A stretch of 32,987 nt of DNA from Chromatiales bacterium (lineage in GTDB: Bacteria; Pseudomonadota; Gammaproteobacteria; SZUA-140), in the NCBI GenBank assembly GCA_031285245.1, contig JAITWN010000008.1, forward strand, positions 1 to 32,987. The letters are read 5' to 3'. The position numbers and the translations under genes are program-made. A model generated the notes under the pieces. The model did no database searches. It was not told where the DNA came from and worked only from the letters and a program-made list of their open reading frames with translations. Shown here piece by piece: positions 17,718 through 25,584 of the stretch (position 1 is its first letter; every line of letters begins with the position of its first letter).

Positions 17718-17754
17718 TTGTATCTTGTATACATGTACTAATTATATGTATATT
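17718..17754 (+). promoter_or_regulatory. AT-rich candidate promoter for the first small ORF
   Basis: Within an AT-rich patch, TTGTAT (17718-17723) is 17 nt from ATTATA (17741-17746), and a second TTGTAT (17725-17730) is 18 nt from TATATT (17749-17754). Either pair could drive the 27-aa ORF at 17833 with an 80-110 nt leader. The rest of 17610-17832 holds no other feature I can support. Confidence 0.45.
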
Positions 17755-17832
17755 AATCTCGCGATAGGTGACGGTGCGTATTTTCAGTAGCAGACGGCCA
17801 TCGATTTCAACCAGGCAATAAGGAGATACCCC

Positions 17833-17916
17833 ATGGAAAACACTCTCTCGATCACGGCGAGCTTGTCTTTTTCAATTCTGGCGATTGTCCTATTGTTCAG
17901 CCATATCATGAGCTGA
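17833..17916 (+). CDS. Small single-helix membrane protein, 27 aa
   Basis: The translation starts MENTLSITASLSFSILAIVL and ends LFSHIMS. It has a short polar start and then one hydrophobic segment of about 18 residues, so it is likely a single-pass inner-membrane peptide. Support for a real gene is a strong AAGGAG ribosome binding site with 8-nt spacing to the ATG, an AT-rich promoter-like patch upstream, and a dedicated terminator hairpin 50 nt downstream. I do not recognise the family. Known proteins of this size stabilise larger membrane complexes (for example CydX and KdpF), but nothing here identifies a partner. Confidence 0.65.
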   Translation: MENTLSITASLSFSILAIVLLFSHIMS

Positions 17917-17968
17917 AAAAATTCGGCAAAACAATCGCCTGACATCGATCAGCGCTGTACACCATAGG

Positions 17969-18018
17969 ATTTCTAGGCGGACTAGGTCGGTCTGCCTAGA
18001 AATTCCTTACTTTTTTTG
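17969..18018 (+). terminator. Rho-independent terminator after the 27-aa ORF
   Basis: ATTTCTAGGCGGAC (17969-17982) pairs with GTCTGCCTAGAAAT (17990-18003), 14 bp with one G-U pair and a 7-nt loop. Seven Ts follow at 18011-18017. Together with the upstream promoter patch it frames a separate short transcript of about 250 nt. Confidence 0.85.
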
Positions 18019-18133
18019 TATTCTTTTTCCCTGAGTGTTCTGCTAAGGTACCGATACTGCGCCGCTGAAGGGCTGTAGGCCGCAGTCGGAATCAACTCAA
18101 GTATTTGATGAATGGCAGACAGGAGGAAGGGGA

Positions 18134-18223
18134 ATGATCGAGCATAAAATTACGGCTTTGCTGGGTGTATGCGCCATCGCAACCGCGGTCGGCCTGTTTT
18201 TCTCGCACCTGGGGGCTGGCTAA
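18134..18223 (+). CDS. Small single-helix membrane protein, 29 aa
   Basis: The translation starts MIEHKITALLGVCAIATAVG and ends LFFSHLGAG. A short charged N-terminus (E, H, K) precedes a hydrophobic stretch of about 20 residues. The ribosome binding site AGGAGG (18121-18126) is near-perfect, 7 nt before the ATG, and a strong terminator follows 40 nt after the stop. This suggests an expressed small membrane protein. It shares an FSH tripeptide near the end with the 27-aa ORF upstream (FFSHLGAG versus LFSHIMS), hinting at a related pair. I do not recognise the family. Confidence 0.65.
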   Translation: MIEHKITALLGVCAIATAVGLFFSHLGAG

Positions 18224-18258
18224 GGGCCGTACTGCGGAAGCGTTCCTTCCGTCAGAAA

Positions 18259-18296
18259 TAAAAAAGGGGAGAACCCATTCGGTTCTCCCCTTTTTT
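18259..18296. terminator. Bidirectional rho-independent terminator
   Basis: GGGGAGAACC (18266-18275) pairs perfectly with GGTTCTCCCC (18281-18290) over CATTC. Six Ts follow and seven As precede, so it works on both strands. It ends the 29-aa ORF transcript on the plus strand and the secreted-protein gene (18308-19474) on the minus strand. Confidence 0.93.
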
Positions 18297-18307
18297 ATGG
18301 TCTGTAT

Positions 18308-19474
18308 TCAGGGAGTAGGGCGAATGTTGGGATAGCTCCAGGGATTGGGGTTGGCCTGAGTTTCCTCGAAAAAGTTGTGCCAACTGTTCGCGTCGGGCAT
18401 CGCCTGGCCGCCATTGATGTAAGTGTAAGTACCGTTACTTCCGCCGGGACTACTTCCACTTGCGGCAGGGCCGGCAAACTCATCAGTGCTAGGGGTGAAG
18501 GTATATCGGCCTGCGGTGATCACCGAATTTTGAGAGTCGGTATTCATATCAAAGGAAGTTGAAGACGGCCCACCACCCGGAGGACGAAGATTCTGCGGCG
18601 CGCCTGGGCCCAGCAGTTCCATCGTATTAGTGACCACGGAGGCTGTAGCGTCGCTGTCGTATTTATTGCCTGCTGAATTGATATTGACCGTGCTGCGGAA
18701 TTGACCAGGCTGCTCAATGAGGTTGGTGATCGATGGCTTTTCATCGAAGCGGTTTTTCACGAAATCCAAGGTGAGCTCGCCATCTTTCAAGAACTGCTGC
18801 ATCTGCACACGGGCTGGATTAGCGCTCATATTACCGCTGAAACCATTATCGTTGTCGAGCGGATTGTAGGCGTTACTGCCCTGTGGGTTCTCTGTTCCTA
18901 TGCCGGTGCCGCCTGCTCCGCTGCTGGCGGAAACGTTGAGATTAGGATTGATGACGCCCGCACCCCCACCCCCACCAATAGCGTAATCGGCGCTACCCTC
19001 GGTGCAGGTTACTGGGCCACTGCACTGATCTCCTGTGGTGATGGCAAGCGCGTTGCCGTTGCTTGTGATCCGAATATAGACTTCTTGCGCGAAAACGGGT
19101 CCCGAGCTGTTACGCGGGTCGGTCGGGTTGTTCGCGGGGCCCAAGTCACCCATGATCATATGGAAGTATGAGACACCGCCATCTACGACCCTTTCGTATA
19201 TAAAAGGCGTCTGGTTGGGAACGATGATCTGACTCTCTGGGACAGCCGAGCTGCCATGAATGACAGCATCCGTGAGAGTCTGGCTGTTGCCAAACTCATC
19301 GGTATACCCAAAGGTGCGGGGGAACGCGGGAGTCGTGTCAGCAGTCCAATTCAGATTGAATTCCGCATGACTCTGCGCGGCGGGAAATAGCGTCGCCATT
19401 GAAAGCACAACTAACAAGCACAACCAACTTGCTTGTGCTTTTGCGTCCGTGAGTGATTTCAAACGAACGTTCAT
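18308..19474 (-). CDS. Secreted Gly/Asn/Ser-rich protein of unknown function
   Basis: 388 aa from ATG 19474. The frame is open further (to 19537), but the ATG gives a clean Sec signal peptide, with a hydrophobic core at about 17-31 (WLCLLVVLSMATLF) and likely cleavage after AQSHA (residue 37). The mature part is rich in Gly, Ser, Asn and Pro, with one Cys pair (DQCSGPVTC) and a Gly run (AIGGGGGAG). I see no catalytic motif or known domain. The C-terminus does not end in a typical barrel signal; a short SxxPGG-type motif (SGSSPGGSN) is present. A consensus TATAAT ends 7 nt before the ATG and there is no Shine-Dalgarno, so the mRNA may be nearly leaderless. It diverges from the lipoprotein gene at 19629 and could belong to the same surface cluster. 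Confidence 0.75.
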   Translation of the reverse strand: MNVRLKSLTDAKAQASWLCLLVVLSMATLFPAAQSHAEFNLNWTADTTPAFPRTFGYTDEFGNSQTLTDAVIHGSSAVPESQIIVPNQTPFIYERVVDGGVSYFHMIMGDLGPANNPTDPRNSSGPVFAQEVYIRITSNGNALAITTGDQCSGPVTCTEGSADYAIGGGGGAGVINPNLNVSASSGAGGTGIGTENPQGSNAYNPLDNDNGFSGNMSANPARVQMQQFLKDGELTLDFVKNRFDEKPSITNLIEQPGQFRSTVNINSAGNKYDSDATASVVTNTMELLGPGAPQNLRPPGGGPSSTSFDMNTDSQNSVITAGRYTFTPSTDEFAGPAASGSSPGGSNGTYTYINGGQAMPDANSWHNFFEETQANPNPWSYPNIRPTP

Positions 19475-19481
19475 GGGTTCG

Positions 19482-19511
19482 ATTATAATACAACTATCTC
19501 CGCGCAACCAA
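19482..19511 (-). promoter_or_regulatory. Promoter for the secreted protein, nearly leaderless
   Basis: On the minus strand a perfect TATAAT (19482-19487) lies 18 nt from TTGGTT (19506-19511). The -10 box ends 7 nt before the ATG at 19474, which places the start point at or one base before the start codon. Confidence 0.6.
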
Positions 19512-19628
19512 TCGCCGTCGACGCTGTCCGATGTCATATCGGCCGATGGTTCTCAGGTGACCAACGCCACTCATTTTCGGGGGGAGTTTGCGCATGGCCG
19601 CTCTCGCCCGCCAATCGGGAATGCAGGT

Positions 19629-20894
19629 ATGACGTTCAGAATTATTTTTCCGCTAATCCTTGCTGGAAGTACTCTTGCTCTCAGTGGATGCTTGGAAGCT
19701 ATAAATAACTTGGGAGGAGCGCAGGACGCCACCCTTGCCCGGCCGACTGCTCCAGCATTTCTAAAGTCGCCTGCGACCGAGGGGATCAGCTACCAGTCTG
19801 CGGATGTCACCGGCGAGACTGACTCCTACGGTCAGTTCACTTACCAGGTTTCTCAGGACGTGACTTTCTCAGTAGGTGCCGTGGCCTTGGGCACTATTAC
19901 AAGCACCGTCGCGGCGCGTGGTGTGGTGACGCCGCTGGATCTGGTGGTATCAGATTCTGCAGGACCGACGACAATCACTAACAGCACAGTCCTGAATATC
20001 ACCCGCTTCCTGATGATGCTGGACCAGGACGGTGATCCTAGCAACGGCATCGTGATCTCGCCCGAGGTGCGGGAAGTCGCATCTACGTGGAATCAAGTAG
20101 ATTTCTCAAGCTCGAATTTTGAGGAGCAACTCACCGATATCATCAGCTCAGCCGCTAGTGTCGACGGTACCCCTCATGACTTGCCGGATGCCGCCGCTGC
20201 ACAAGCGCATCTGCGAAATACGCTGACCTGTTTGTATTCAGGCGCTTTTCAAGGACAGATCGGTGGCGATGCCACGGGTTATTTTGCATTTACTGTGAGC
20301 CCTGAGAGCCGATCACTGGGGGGATTCGTGTTTAGTCCCGCGACGGCTGCCGGGCGATTGCGTACGTTGGTTGCAACTGACCAGCTTGATTTTACTCAAG
20401 CACAGCTCTCCTTGGTCGGCTTTGATCTGGATAGTGTGTCTTCATATCAATATACAGTGCGGTATAACGGCCTCAACCAGGTTACCGGTACATGGTTCCC
20501 CAGCAGCACTACTGGTACTGGCCAGGGCGGTACGCCGGGTAATCTGTCCGGTGGGCGTCTCACGCCGGCCACGTTGACGGTGAACTACCGTGCCACGGGG
20601 ACGTTCAACGGTAGTTACGCGGGTGCTTGGGTGCTCGATATACCGCCACTCCCACAGACGGGTACAGTAAGGGTGCTGGGTCGTATGTATACGGTTAATC
20701 TCGATTCTAGTTTGACGCTGAACGGCGAAATAAGTCCGAATGGTAATCTCTCCATCACGGGTGAGGATGGCTCGACGCGCTTCGACGGGAATATCGATTT
20801 GACCACGTTGCATATCATTGGTACTTGGTCAAACGATTTTGCGGACCCGCGGGTTTCGGGAACGTACACCGGCGCGGCTTGCCGCTTGCTTTGA
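19629..20894 (+). CDS. Lipoprotein with a cell-surface-type beta-sandwich repeat
   Basis: 421 aa from ATG 19629, with GGGA 8 nt upstream. The lipoprotein signal peptide starts MTFRIIFPLILAGSTLALSG with lipobox LSGC (Cys21). Residues about 50-125 follow the pattern Y-x-(T/S)-x-x-x-x-G-x-TD-x-x-G-x-F-x-Y then VTFSVGAVALG, VVTPLDLV and NITRFLMMLDQDGDPSNGI. I know this pattern from many exported proteins and lipoproteins of marine and soil gammaproteobacteria; its function is not established. The rest is beta-rich (NGSYAGAW, VNYRATGTF). The frame is open upstream to 19449 but that part lacks a signal. The FG-GAP lipoprotein gene follows 7 nt after the stop, so the two are co-transcribed. Confidence 0.8.
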   Translation: MTFRIIFPLILAGSTLALSGCLEAINNLGGAQDATLARPTAPAFLKSPATEGISYQSADVTGETDSYGQFTYQVSQDVTFSVGAVALGTITSTVAARGVVTPLDLVVSDSAGPTTITNSTVLNITRFLMMLDQDGDPSNGIVISPEVREVASTWNQVDFSSSNFEEQLTDIISSAASVDGTPHDLPDAAAAQAHLRNTLTCLYSGAFQGQIGGDATGYFAFTVSPESRSLGGFVFSPATAAGRLRTLVATDQLDFTQAQLSLVGFDLDSVSSYQYTVRYNGLNQVTGTWFPSSTTGTGQGGTPGNLSGGRLTPATLTVNYRATGTFNGSYAGAWVLDIPPLPQTGTVRVLGRMYTVNLDSSLTLNGEISPNGNLSITGEDGSTRFDGNIDLTTLHIIGTWSNDFADPRVSGTYTGAACRLL

Positions 20895-20901
20895 TACCGC
20901 T

Positions 20902-22914
20902 ATGCTATCGATATTCAACGGTTTTTTCAGATTTTCTCTCATCGCGCCTTTGGTAATACTGCTCGCGGCGTGCAGCGTCGGCGACGACAGCGCTTATGTT
21001 GGCGGGGGGGACAATTCTCCTGGTCGCCCGGTACCGACCCCCGAAATCGGGGCTATCGGCTACGGTATCAAGCAATTTCGGTTCACTTGGCCGCCGGTAA
21101 CCAACGCTACGTCCTATCGTTTGTGTGAAGACCTTCACGCAGGCTTTGGTTGCGCCCCGCTCGGTTCGGATTTCGGTGCCAATACGTTCAAATATAACCA
21201 TGATCTCTTTTTGCCGAGCCGCCGCAACGCGACTTATATCCTCACCTCTTGCGAGGGTGATACGGGCGATACATGTGCCAGCTCTGCGAGCAAAGCCGTC
21301 GGCCGCAGTCGCGATATCAACCTCAATTTCGCTGTAGGTTATTTCAAGGCGACCAACACGGCGGCGAATCAGCAATTCGGATCTGCCGTCGCTTTGTCGA
21401 CGGACGGCAAAACGTTGGCGGTAGGCGCGCAAGGTGAGAGTGGCGCCGCCAGGGGCGCCTGTGATCCTGCTGATGATGCGTGTAAAAAAGCCCAGGCGAC
21501 AGGTACCCAGATAGAAAACTCCCAGACAGGCGCGGTCTATGTCTATCGCCTGGCTGCTGAGGGTTGGACGCCGGTAGCGTATATAAAAGCACCCAATGCC
21601 GATCCTAGGGATCAGTTCGGTACTTCCGTCGCTTTGTCGGGTGATGGAACGGTGCTTGCTGTTAGCGCACCTAATGAGGAGAGTAACGCGACGGTGGTGT
21701 GTGACCCTAAGGATGAGCAGTGCAAAGCGGCGATGGATGACAACTCCATCTGCTCTGCCAGCAAAGTCGGCTGTAACGCGGGTGCGGGGGCTGCTTATGT
21801 CTTTGCGCTTACAGATAAAGGCTGGGTGCCGCAAGCCTATGTCAAAGCGCCCAATACGGCGAGAAATGACAAATTCGGTCAGGCGATTGCGCTGTCGCAG
21901 GACGGTCAGATTCTACTGGTTGGCGCGCCGCGATCCCAAAATCCAGATCCTAATGCCCCATCTGTAGTAAGTGGAGGGCGGCAGCACGGCGCAGTTCATA
22001 TCTATGCCCACGAAAATGCAGGTTGGGCTTGGCAGCAATCCATTTATGGTGGAGGCCAGCAGTTTGGTTATGCGCTCGCAGTGAATGCCGGTGCAGATGT
22101 TCTTGCCATCGGTGCGCCCGCTGGCCCGCCAGCACCAGCGGTGGATGCTGGCGCGGTTTATATAGCCCGCAGGGGGGCGACGCCGCAAGATAAATGGAAA
22201 CTAACAAACGAACGCTTCATCCTTCAACCTAATGATGCTAGTCCTAGTTCTGGCTGCTTGGATACTCCCGTGAGTAGTTTGAGTAGTTGTTTTGGTTTTG
22301 CACTTGCGCTTTCAGCGGATGGCAATCGTTTGGCGATCGGAGCGCCAACGGAGGCGAGCAAGGCAACGGGTATCACAACAGTTCCCGCGCTGGGTACCAA
22401 CGACCAAGTGAACGCCTTGGCGCCTAATAGCGGAGCCGTTTATGTGCTCTCTTATTGCGTGGCACAAAATAATTGGTGTCCTGGTTACACTTTTATAAAA
22501 CCTAGTCCCCCCAGTTTTATGGTTATTGGGGGAGCCGATCGTTTTGGTTCTGTGGTCTCGCTTTCAGGCGATGGTACGACATTGGCGGTTGGCGCCTATC
22601 AAGACGGTACGCTGATGGCTGGTATCGATGGGCCGGAACCAGGACCGTCTGACGACCCCGGCGATAGTGTGCAAAGCGGCGCAGCCTATGTTTTCGCGCG
22701 CCCGCCCAATAGCGAGAGCTGGAGTCAGTCAGCCTTCGTCAAGGCGCCGAACATGACAAAAGAAGCCCAGTTCGGTTGGTCGGTGGCGATGGCGCGCGAT
22801 GGACAGACCATGGCGGTAGGAGCGTTTTTTGAAAATGGGTCTGACACTGGAGTAGTCAGTTCTGCGCTAAGCGAGGATAAAGTGGGTGGGGCCGGAGCGG
22901 TATATCTCTACTAA
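20902..22914 (+). CDS. FG-GAP/integrin-like seven-repeat beta-propeller lipoprotein
   Basis: 670 aa from ATG 20902. The signal peptide has lipobox LAAC (Cys24). A fibronectin III-like stretch follows (FRFTWPPVTNATSYRLCED). Seven repeats of the form FG-x-x-VALS-x-DG-x-x-LAVGAP-x-E follow: QFGSAVALSTDGKTLAVGA, QFGTSVALSGDGTVLAVSAP, KFGQAIALSQDGQILLVGAP, QFGYALAVNAGADVLAIGAP, CFGFALALSADGNRLAIGAP, RFGSVVSLSGDGTTLAVGAY and QFGWSVAMARDGQTMAVGAF. Several are followed by GAVYVY/GAAYVF. Seven such repeats fit one closed seven-bladed propeller, as in integrin alpha chains. Cys pairs in CDPADDAC and CDPKDEQC sit in the loops. The start codon has no ribosome binding site; coupling to the lipoprotein 7 nt upstream is likely. 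Function is unknown; surface adhesion is possible. Confidence 0.85.
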   Translation: MLSIFNGFFRFSLIAPLVILLAACSVGDDSAYVGGGDNSPGRPVPTPEIGAIGYGIKQFRFTWPPVTNATSYRLCEDLHAGFGCAPLGSDFGANTFKYNHDLFLPSRRNATYILTSCEGDTGDTCASSASKAVGRSRDINLNFAVGYFKATNTAANQQFGSAVALSTDGKTLAVGAQGESGAARGACDPADDACKKAQATGTQIENSQTGAVYVYRLAAEGWTPVAYIKAPNADPRDQFGTSVALSGDGTVLAVSAPNEESNATVVCDPKDEQCKAAMDDNSICSASKVGCNAGAGAAYVFALTDKGWVPQAYVKAPNTARNDKFGQAIALSQDGQILLVGAPRSQNPDPNAPSVVSGGRQHGAVHIYAHENAGWAWQQSIYGGGQQFGYALAVNAGADVLAIGAPAGPPAPAVDAGAVYIARRGATPQDKWKLTNERFILQPNDASPSSGCLDTPVSSLSSCFGFALALSADGNRLAIGAPTEASKATGITTVPALGTNDQVNALAPNSGAVYVLSYCVAQNNWCPGYTFIKPSPPSFMVIGGADRFGSVVSLSGDGTTLAVGAYQDGTLMAGIDGPEPGPSDDPGDSVQSGAAYVFARPPNSESWSQSAFVKAPNMTKEAQFGWSVAMARDGQTMAVGAFFENGSDTGVVSSALSEDKVGGAGAVYLY

Positions 22915-23016
22915 ATGCTTTGAAATTTGAGTAGATAGAGGTGACCGGCCTCTAGCTGTTGTGGGTACATCAAGTTACACTGCCGGCTTGGGGGGAGTAT
23001 CGGGGGATGTTGCCGA

Positions 23017-23349
23017 ATGCGTATCTATGTTTTTGCGATGACCTTGGTGTGTGCTTCCTGCGCGACTACCACTCAGATCACGTTGCGTCACCCCACCAAA
23101 CAGCTTGATTCACCTGAGTATCAGGAAGATCAGGGTGTTTGTCGTACCTATGCGAATTCTGCTGCACCGATGCAAATGACCCCCGGCCACGGCCCACAGC
23201 GTGATCTGCAGAGTTGGTCCTTTTATTTTTACCGTTGCATGCACGACAAGGGTTGGGAAGTGGTGGATCAGGATGGCAACTCTGTCAGTCCCACACCGCA
23301 CGTAGCTGGGACACAAGTCCAGAGTAGTGATGCGATTCTGCCGCCTTAG
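23017..23349 (+). CDS. Small putative lipoprotein, 110 aa
   Basis: The N-terminus MRIYVFAMTLVCASCATTTQ is a short lipoprotein-like signal. The cysteine at 15 follows A-S, which is acceptable at -2 and -1, but -3 is Cys instead of Leu. The mature part has two conserved-looking cysteines (DQGVCRTYAN and FYRCMHDKGWEVV). The C-M-x-x-KGW pattern recalls small envelope lipoproteins seen widely in proteobacteria. A GGGGGA tract lies before the ATG. It follows the FG-GAP gene by 102 nt on the same strand. No function can be assigned. Confidence 0.7.
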   Translation: MRIYVFAMTLVCASCATTTQITLRHPTKQLDSPEYQEDQGVCRTYANSAAPMQMTPGHGPQRDLQSWSFYFYRCMHDKGWEVVDQDGNSVSPTPHVAGTQVQSSDAILPP

Positions 23350-23532
23350 CTTTTTGTTCGTCTCCTTCCATCGCATCTACGTAAACCCACTATTGGGTTC
23401 GTGCGTTTTCGCGAGTGTTGTGCAAGCATTGAACCTATCGTCATCCGGCATTGCATTGATAAATATCAGTCGATGTCCATGTGCAAAGGGCTGGGCCTAG
23501 TCCCGCTCGACCTTCGTCAAAAGGAGGGGCAA

Positions 23533-25365
23533 GTGAAATTTCTCGGTTCCATCTTCACGTTGAATAAGGCTGGCCGGTTGGCCGCGCTGTGTTTCATGGC
23601 TTTGTTAGCAGCGTGCTCTAACAGTGTTCCTCCTGGTACTCCTGGTAGTAATGGCGGCGGCGGCGGCGGCGGCGGAGATAGCGGTGGCGGTTCTAATATT
23701 GCTGTGACTGGTGTTTCAGTGAACAAACCATCGCTCAGTCTGGCGGTGGGCAGCAGCGATACGATTACAGCAACGGTTTTTCCAGACACTGCTACCAACA
23801 AGAAGGTGACATGGAAGAGCAGCGCGCCCGAGGTTGCCACTGTAAATGGCTCGGGTAGGGTCACCGCTGTGGCCTTGGGCGATGCCATCATCACCGTCAC
23901 TACAGACGATGGACAAAAGACCATCTCTATTCCGGTGGCGGTGTCTTCAGGCATTACCTCCGTCACACCTCTTTCGGCGTCGCACGGTGCTATCGTCACT
24001 ATTAAAGGTGTGGGTTTTGGTGGGACGCCGGAAGAAAATAGCGTGGCGTTCGGCAGCGTCCCCGTGAAGGTAACCAATGTGGAGGTGATCCCTGAGACGG
24101 CGGAAACCTCCAGCTCTATGGTGCTCACGGTCGAAGTGCCCAAAAATCTCGCTGCCTCCGGCAATGTGCGAGTGACGGTGGGGAAGCAAACGGCGGTTTC
24201 TACGGCGACTTTCACGTATGTGCCGATTTATGTCGTTAGTACGTTGGCGGGTAGCAATACCGCGAGCTTTGCCGATGGCGTGGGCACGGCTGCGATATTC
24301 AATCACCCCGAGGGGGTTGCTGTGGATGCCACGGGCAAGGTGTTGTATGTGGCGGATACGGGCAACCACCGCATTCGCAGCATCAATATTGACGACACCG
24401 TAGACAGTGGCGATGCGAAGGTTAAGCCTTTCGGCATGGTCGAGACTTTTGCGGGTAGTGGAGAAGCGGACTTTTTCGATGATATTGCTATAGCGGCGAA
24501 ATTTCGTTCTCCTGCCGGCGTTACTGTGGATACTGCGGGCAATGTGTATGTGGCGGATACCGGCAACCACCGCATTCGCAAGATCGACAAGGACCGTGTA
24601 GTTTCGACCTTCAAGGGGGACGGAACAGCAGGCTTTGTTGATAGCGTCGCCGACCTCGTCAGTGGCGGTGTGACGCCGGGGAGATTTAACTCTCCTCGTG
24701 GCATCGCTGTGATCCCTGAGAAAGATGCCGATGGCAATGTGTCGAATGTTTGGTATGTGGCAGATACTGGCAACCATAGTATTCGCCGCATCACCATCAA
24801 CGGTGGCGTGGCGACCTTCGCGGGTAGTGAGGGGAAAGCAGGCTTTCTTGACGATACCAGTAAAAAAGCACAATTCGACTCTCCTGCCGGTATCGCCGTG
24901 GACGCCGCATACAATGTGTATGTGGCGGATAGGGGCAACAACCGCATTCGCCGCGTCACACCTCCCACCAAAGTTACTCTTGATGATAATACGGTGGTTA
25001 CCCTTGATGGCACGGTAAAGACCTTCGCGGGTGAAGAAGTAGAAGGGAGTGGGGTTAACTCTCCTTACGGCGTCGCTGTGGACGCTAAATACAATGTCTA
25101 TATTGCGGATACCAACAACAACCGTATCCGCAAAGATATCCTCACTAACGCCGACGGCCCAAGTGGTCTGACAACCACTGTCTCTACTTTAGCGGGTACT
25201 GGAGCATCGACACCCCTGATCGATGACACCACCCCTTTATCTGCGACTTTCAATGCTCCTCATGGCGTTGCCTTTTATAGTGTTACCGTGAGCGGTGTGC
25301 CTATGACGTATGTGTACATAGCGGATACCGACAACAACCGTATTCGCAGAATCGCGCCGGAGTAG
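23533..25365 (+). CDS. Big2-TIG-NHL six-bladed beta-propeller lipoprotein
   Basis: 610 aa from GTG 23533, chosen because AGGAGG (23522-23527) lies 5 nt upstream and the product then starts with a lipoprotein signal ending in LAAC (Cys28). A poly-Gly linker (41-48) leads to a Big2-like Ig domain (about 55-137; TWKSSAPEVATVNGSGRVTA), then an IPT/TIG domain (about 141-230; ITSVTPLSASHGAIVTIKGV). Six NHL repeats follow, each with P-x-G-V/I-AVD and a VADTGNHRIR-type strand (VADTGNHRIRSI, VADTGNHRIRKI, VADTGNHSIRRI, VADRGNNRIRRV, IADTNNNRIRKD, IADTDNNRIRRI). Six repeats fit one closed NHL propeller. NHL domains bind proteins, RNA or glycans, so the ligand here is open. Likely anchored in the outer membrane. 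Confidence 0.88.
   Translation: MKFLGSIFTLNKAGRLAALCFMALLAACSNSVPPGTPGSNGGGGGGGGDSGGGSNIAVTGVSVNKPSLSLAVGSSDTITATVFPDTATNKKVTWKSSAPEVATVNGSGRVTAVALGDAIITVTTDDGQKTISIPVAVSSGITSVTPLSASHGAIVTIKGVGFGGTPEENSVAFGSVPVKVTNVEVIPETAETSSSMVLTVEVPKNLAASGNVRVTVGKQTAVSTATFTYVPIYVVSTLAGSNTASFADGVGTAAIFNHPEGVAVDATGKVLYVADTGNHRIRSINIDDTVDSGDAKVKPFGMVETFAGSGEADFFDDIAIAAKFRSPAGVTVDTAGNVYVADTGNHRIRKIDKDRVVSTFKGDGTAGFVDSVADLVSGGVTPGRFNSPRGIAVIPEKDADGNVSNVWYVADTGNHSIRRITINGGVATFAGSEGKAGFLDDTSKKAQFDSPAGIAVDAAYNVYVADRGNNRIRRVTPPTKVTLDDNTVVTLDGTVKTFAGEEVEGSGVNSPYGVAVDAKYNVYIADTNNNRIRKDILTNADGPSGLTTTVSTLAGTGASTPLIDDTTPLSATFNAPHGVAFYSVTVSGVPMTYVYIADTDNNRIRRIAPE
23653..23673 (+). repeat. (GGC)7 microsatellite in the lipoprotein linker
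   Basis: Seven GGC units plus one GGA encode eight consecutive glycines just after the lipidated cysteine region. Unit length three keeps frame, so copy-number slippage would change only linker length. Confidence 0.9.
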
Positions 25366-25461
25366 GCTCAGGACAGGAAGCTCGAAAACCGCAGCAACGA
25401 TGGGCGGGCAAGTACAGCTCAGTGTTTGGATTAGGATCGTTGCGAGCTATCAGGAATCAAG

Positions 25462-25506
25462 GAGCGTCATCACCAGTGCGGGGTGATGGCGCTCTTTGCT
25501 TTTGTT
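25462..25506 (+). terminator. Terminator of the NHL lipoprotein gene
   Basis: GAGCGTCATCACC (25462-25474) pairs with GGTGATGGCGCTC (25482-25494), 13 bp with one G-U pair and a 7-nt loop. TTTGCTTTTGTT follows. It lies about 97 nt after the lipoprotein stop. The rest of 25366-25584 shows nothing else I can support. Confidence 0.75.
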
Positions 25507-25584
25507 GGGTAATACCAATGCGCCGCGGAATAATGGCAACTATAAGTACTGTCTCGAAAGCGCCATGCTCGTTTATGAGCACAC

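Noticed and set aside
17610..17832. ARG box for arginine control of argA
   Set aside because: AT-rich sequence is present but I could not find a pair of TGAATAATTATTCA-like boxes with proper spacing.
18108..18137. Nine-codon upstream ORF (ATG at 18108) overlapping the start of the 29-aa ORF
   Set aside because: No ribosome binding site of its own; its codons simply run through the Shine-Dalgarno of the next ORF. Kept only as a curiosity.
20905..21834. 309-codon minus-strand ORF opposite the FG-GAP gene
   Set aside because: Composition is Arg/Ile-rich low complexity caused by the repeated plus-strand coding sequence; no start signal.
22936..22954. Short hairpin TAGAGG/CCTCTA after the FG-GAP gene
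   Set aside because: Six base pairs with no T-tract; too weak to call a terminator.
24303..25013. DNA periodicity in the NHL gene as a possible CRISPR-like array
   Set aside because: Repeat units are coding NHL blades of unequal length with diverged sequence; no constant repeat or unique spacers.
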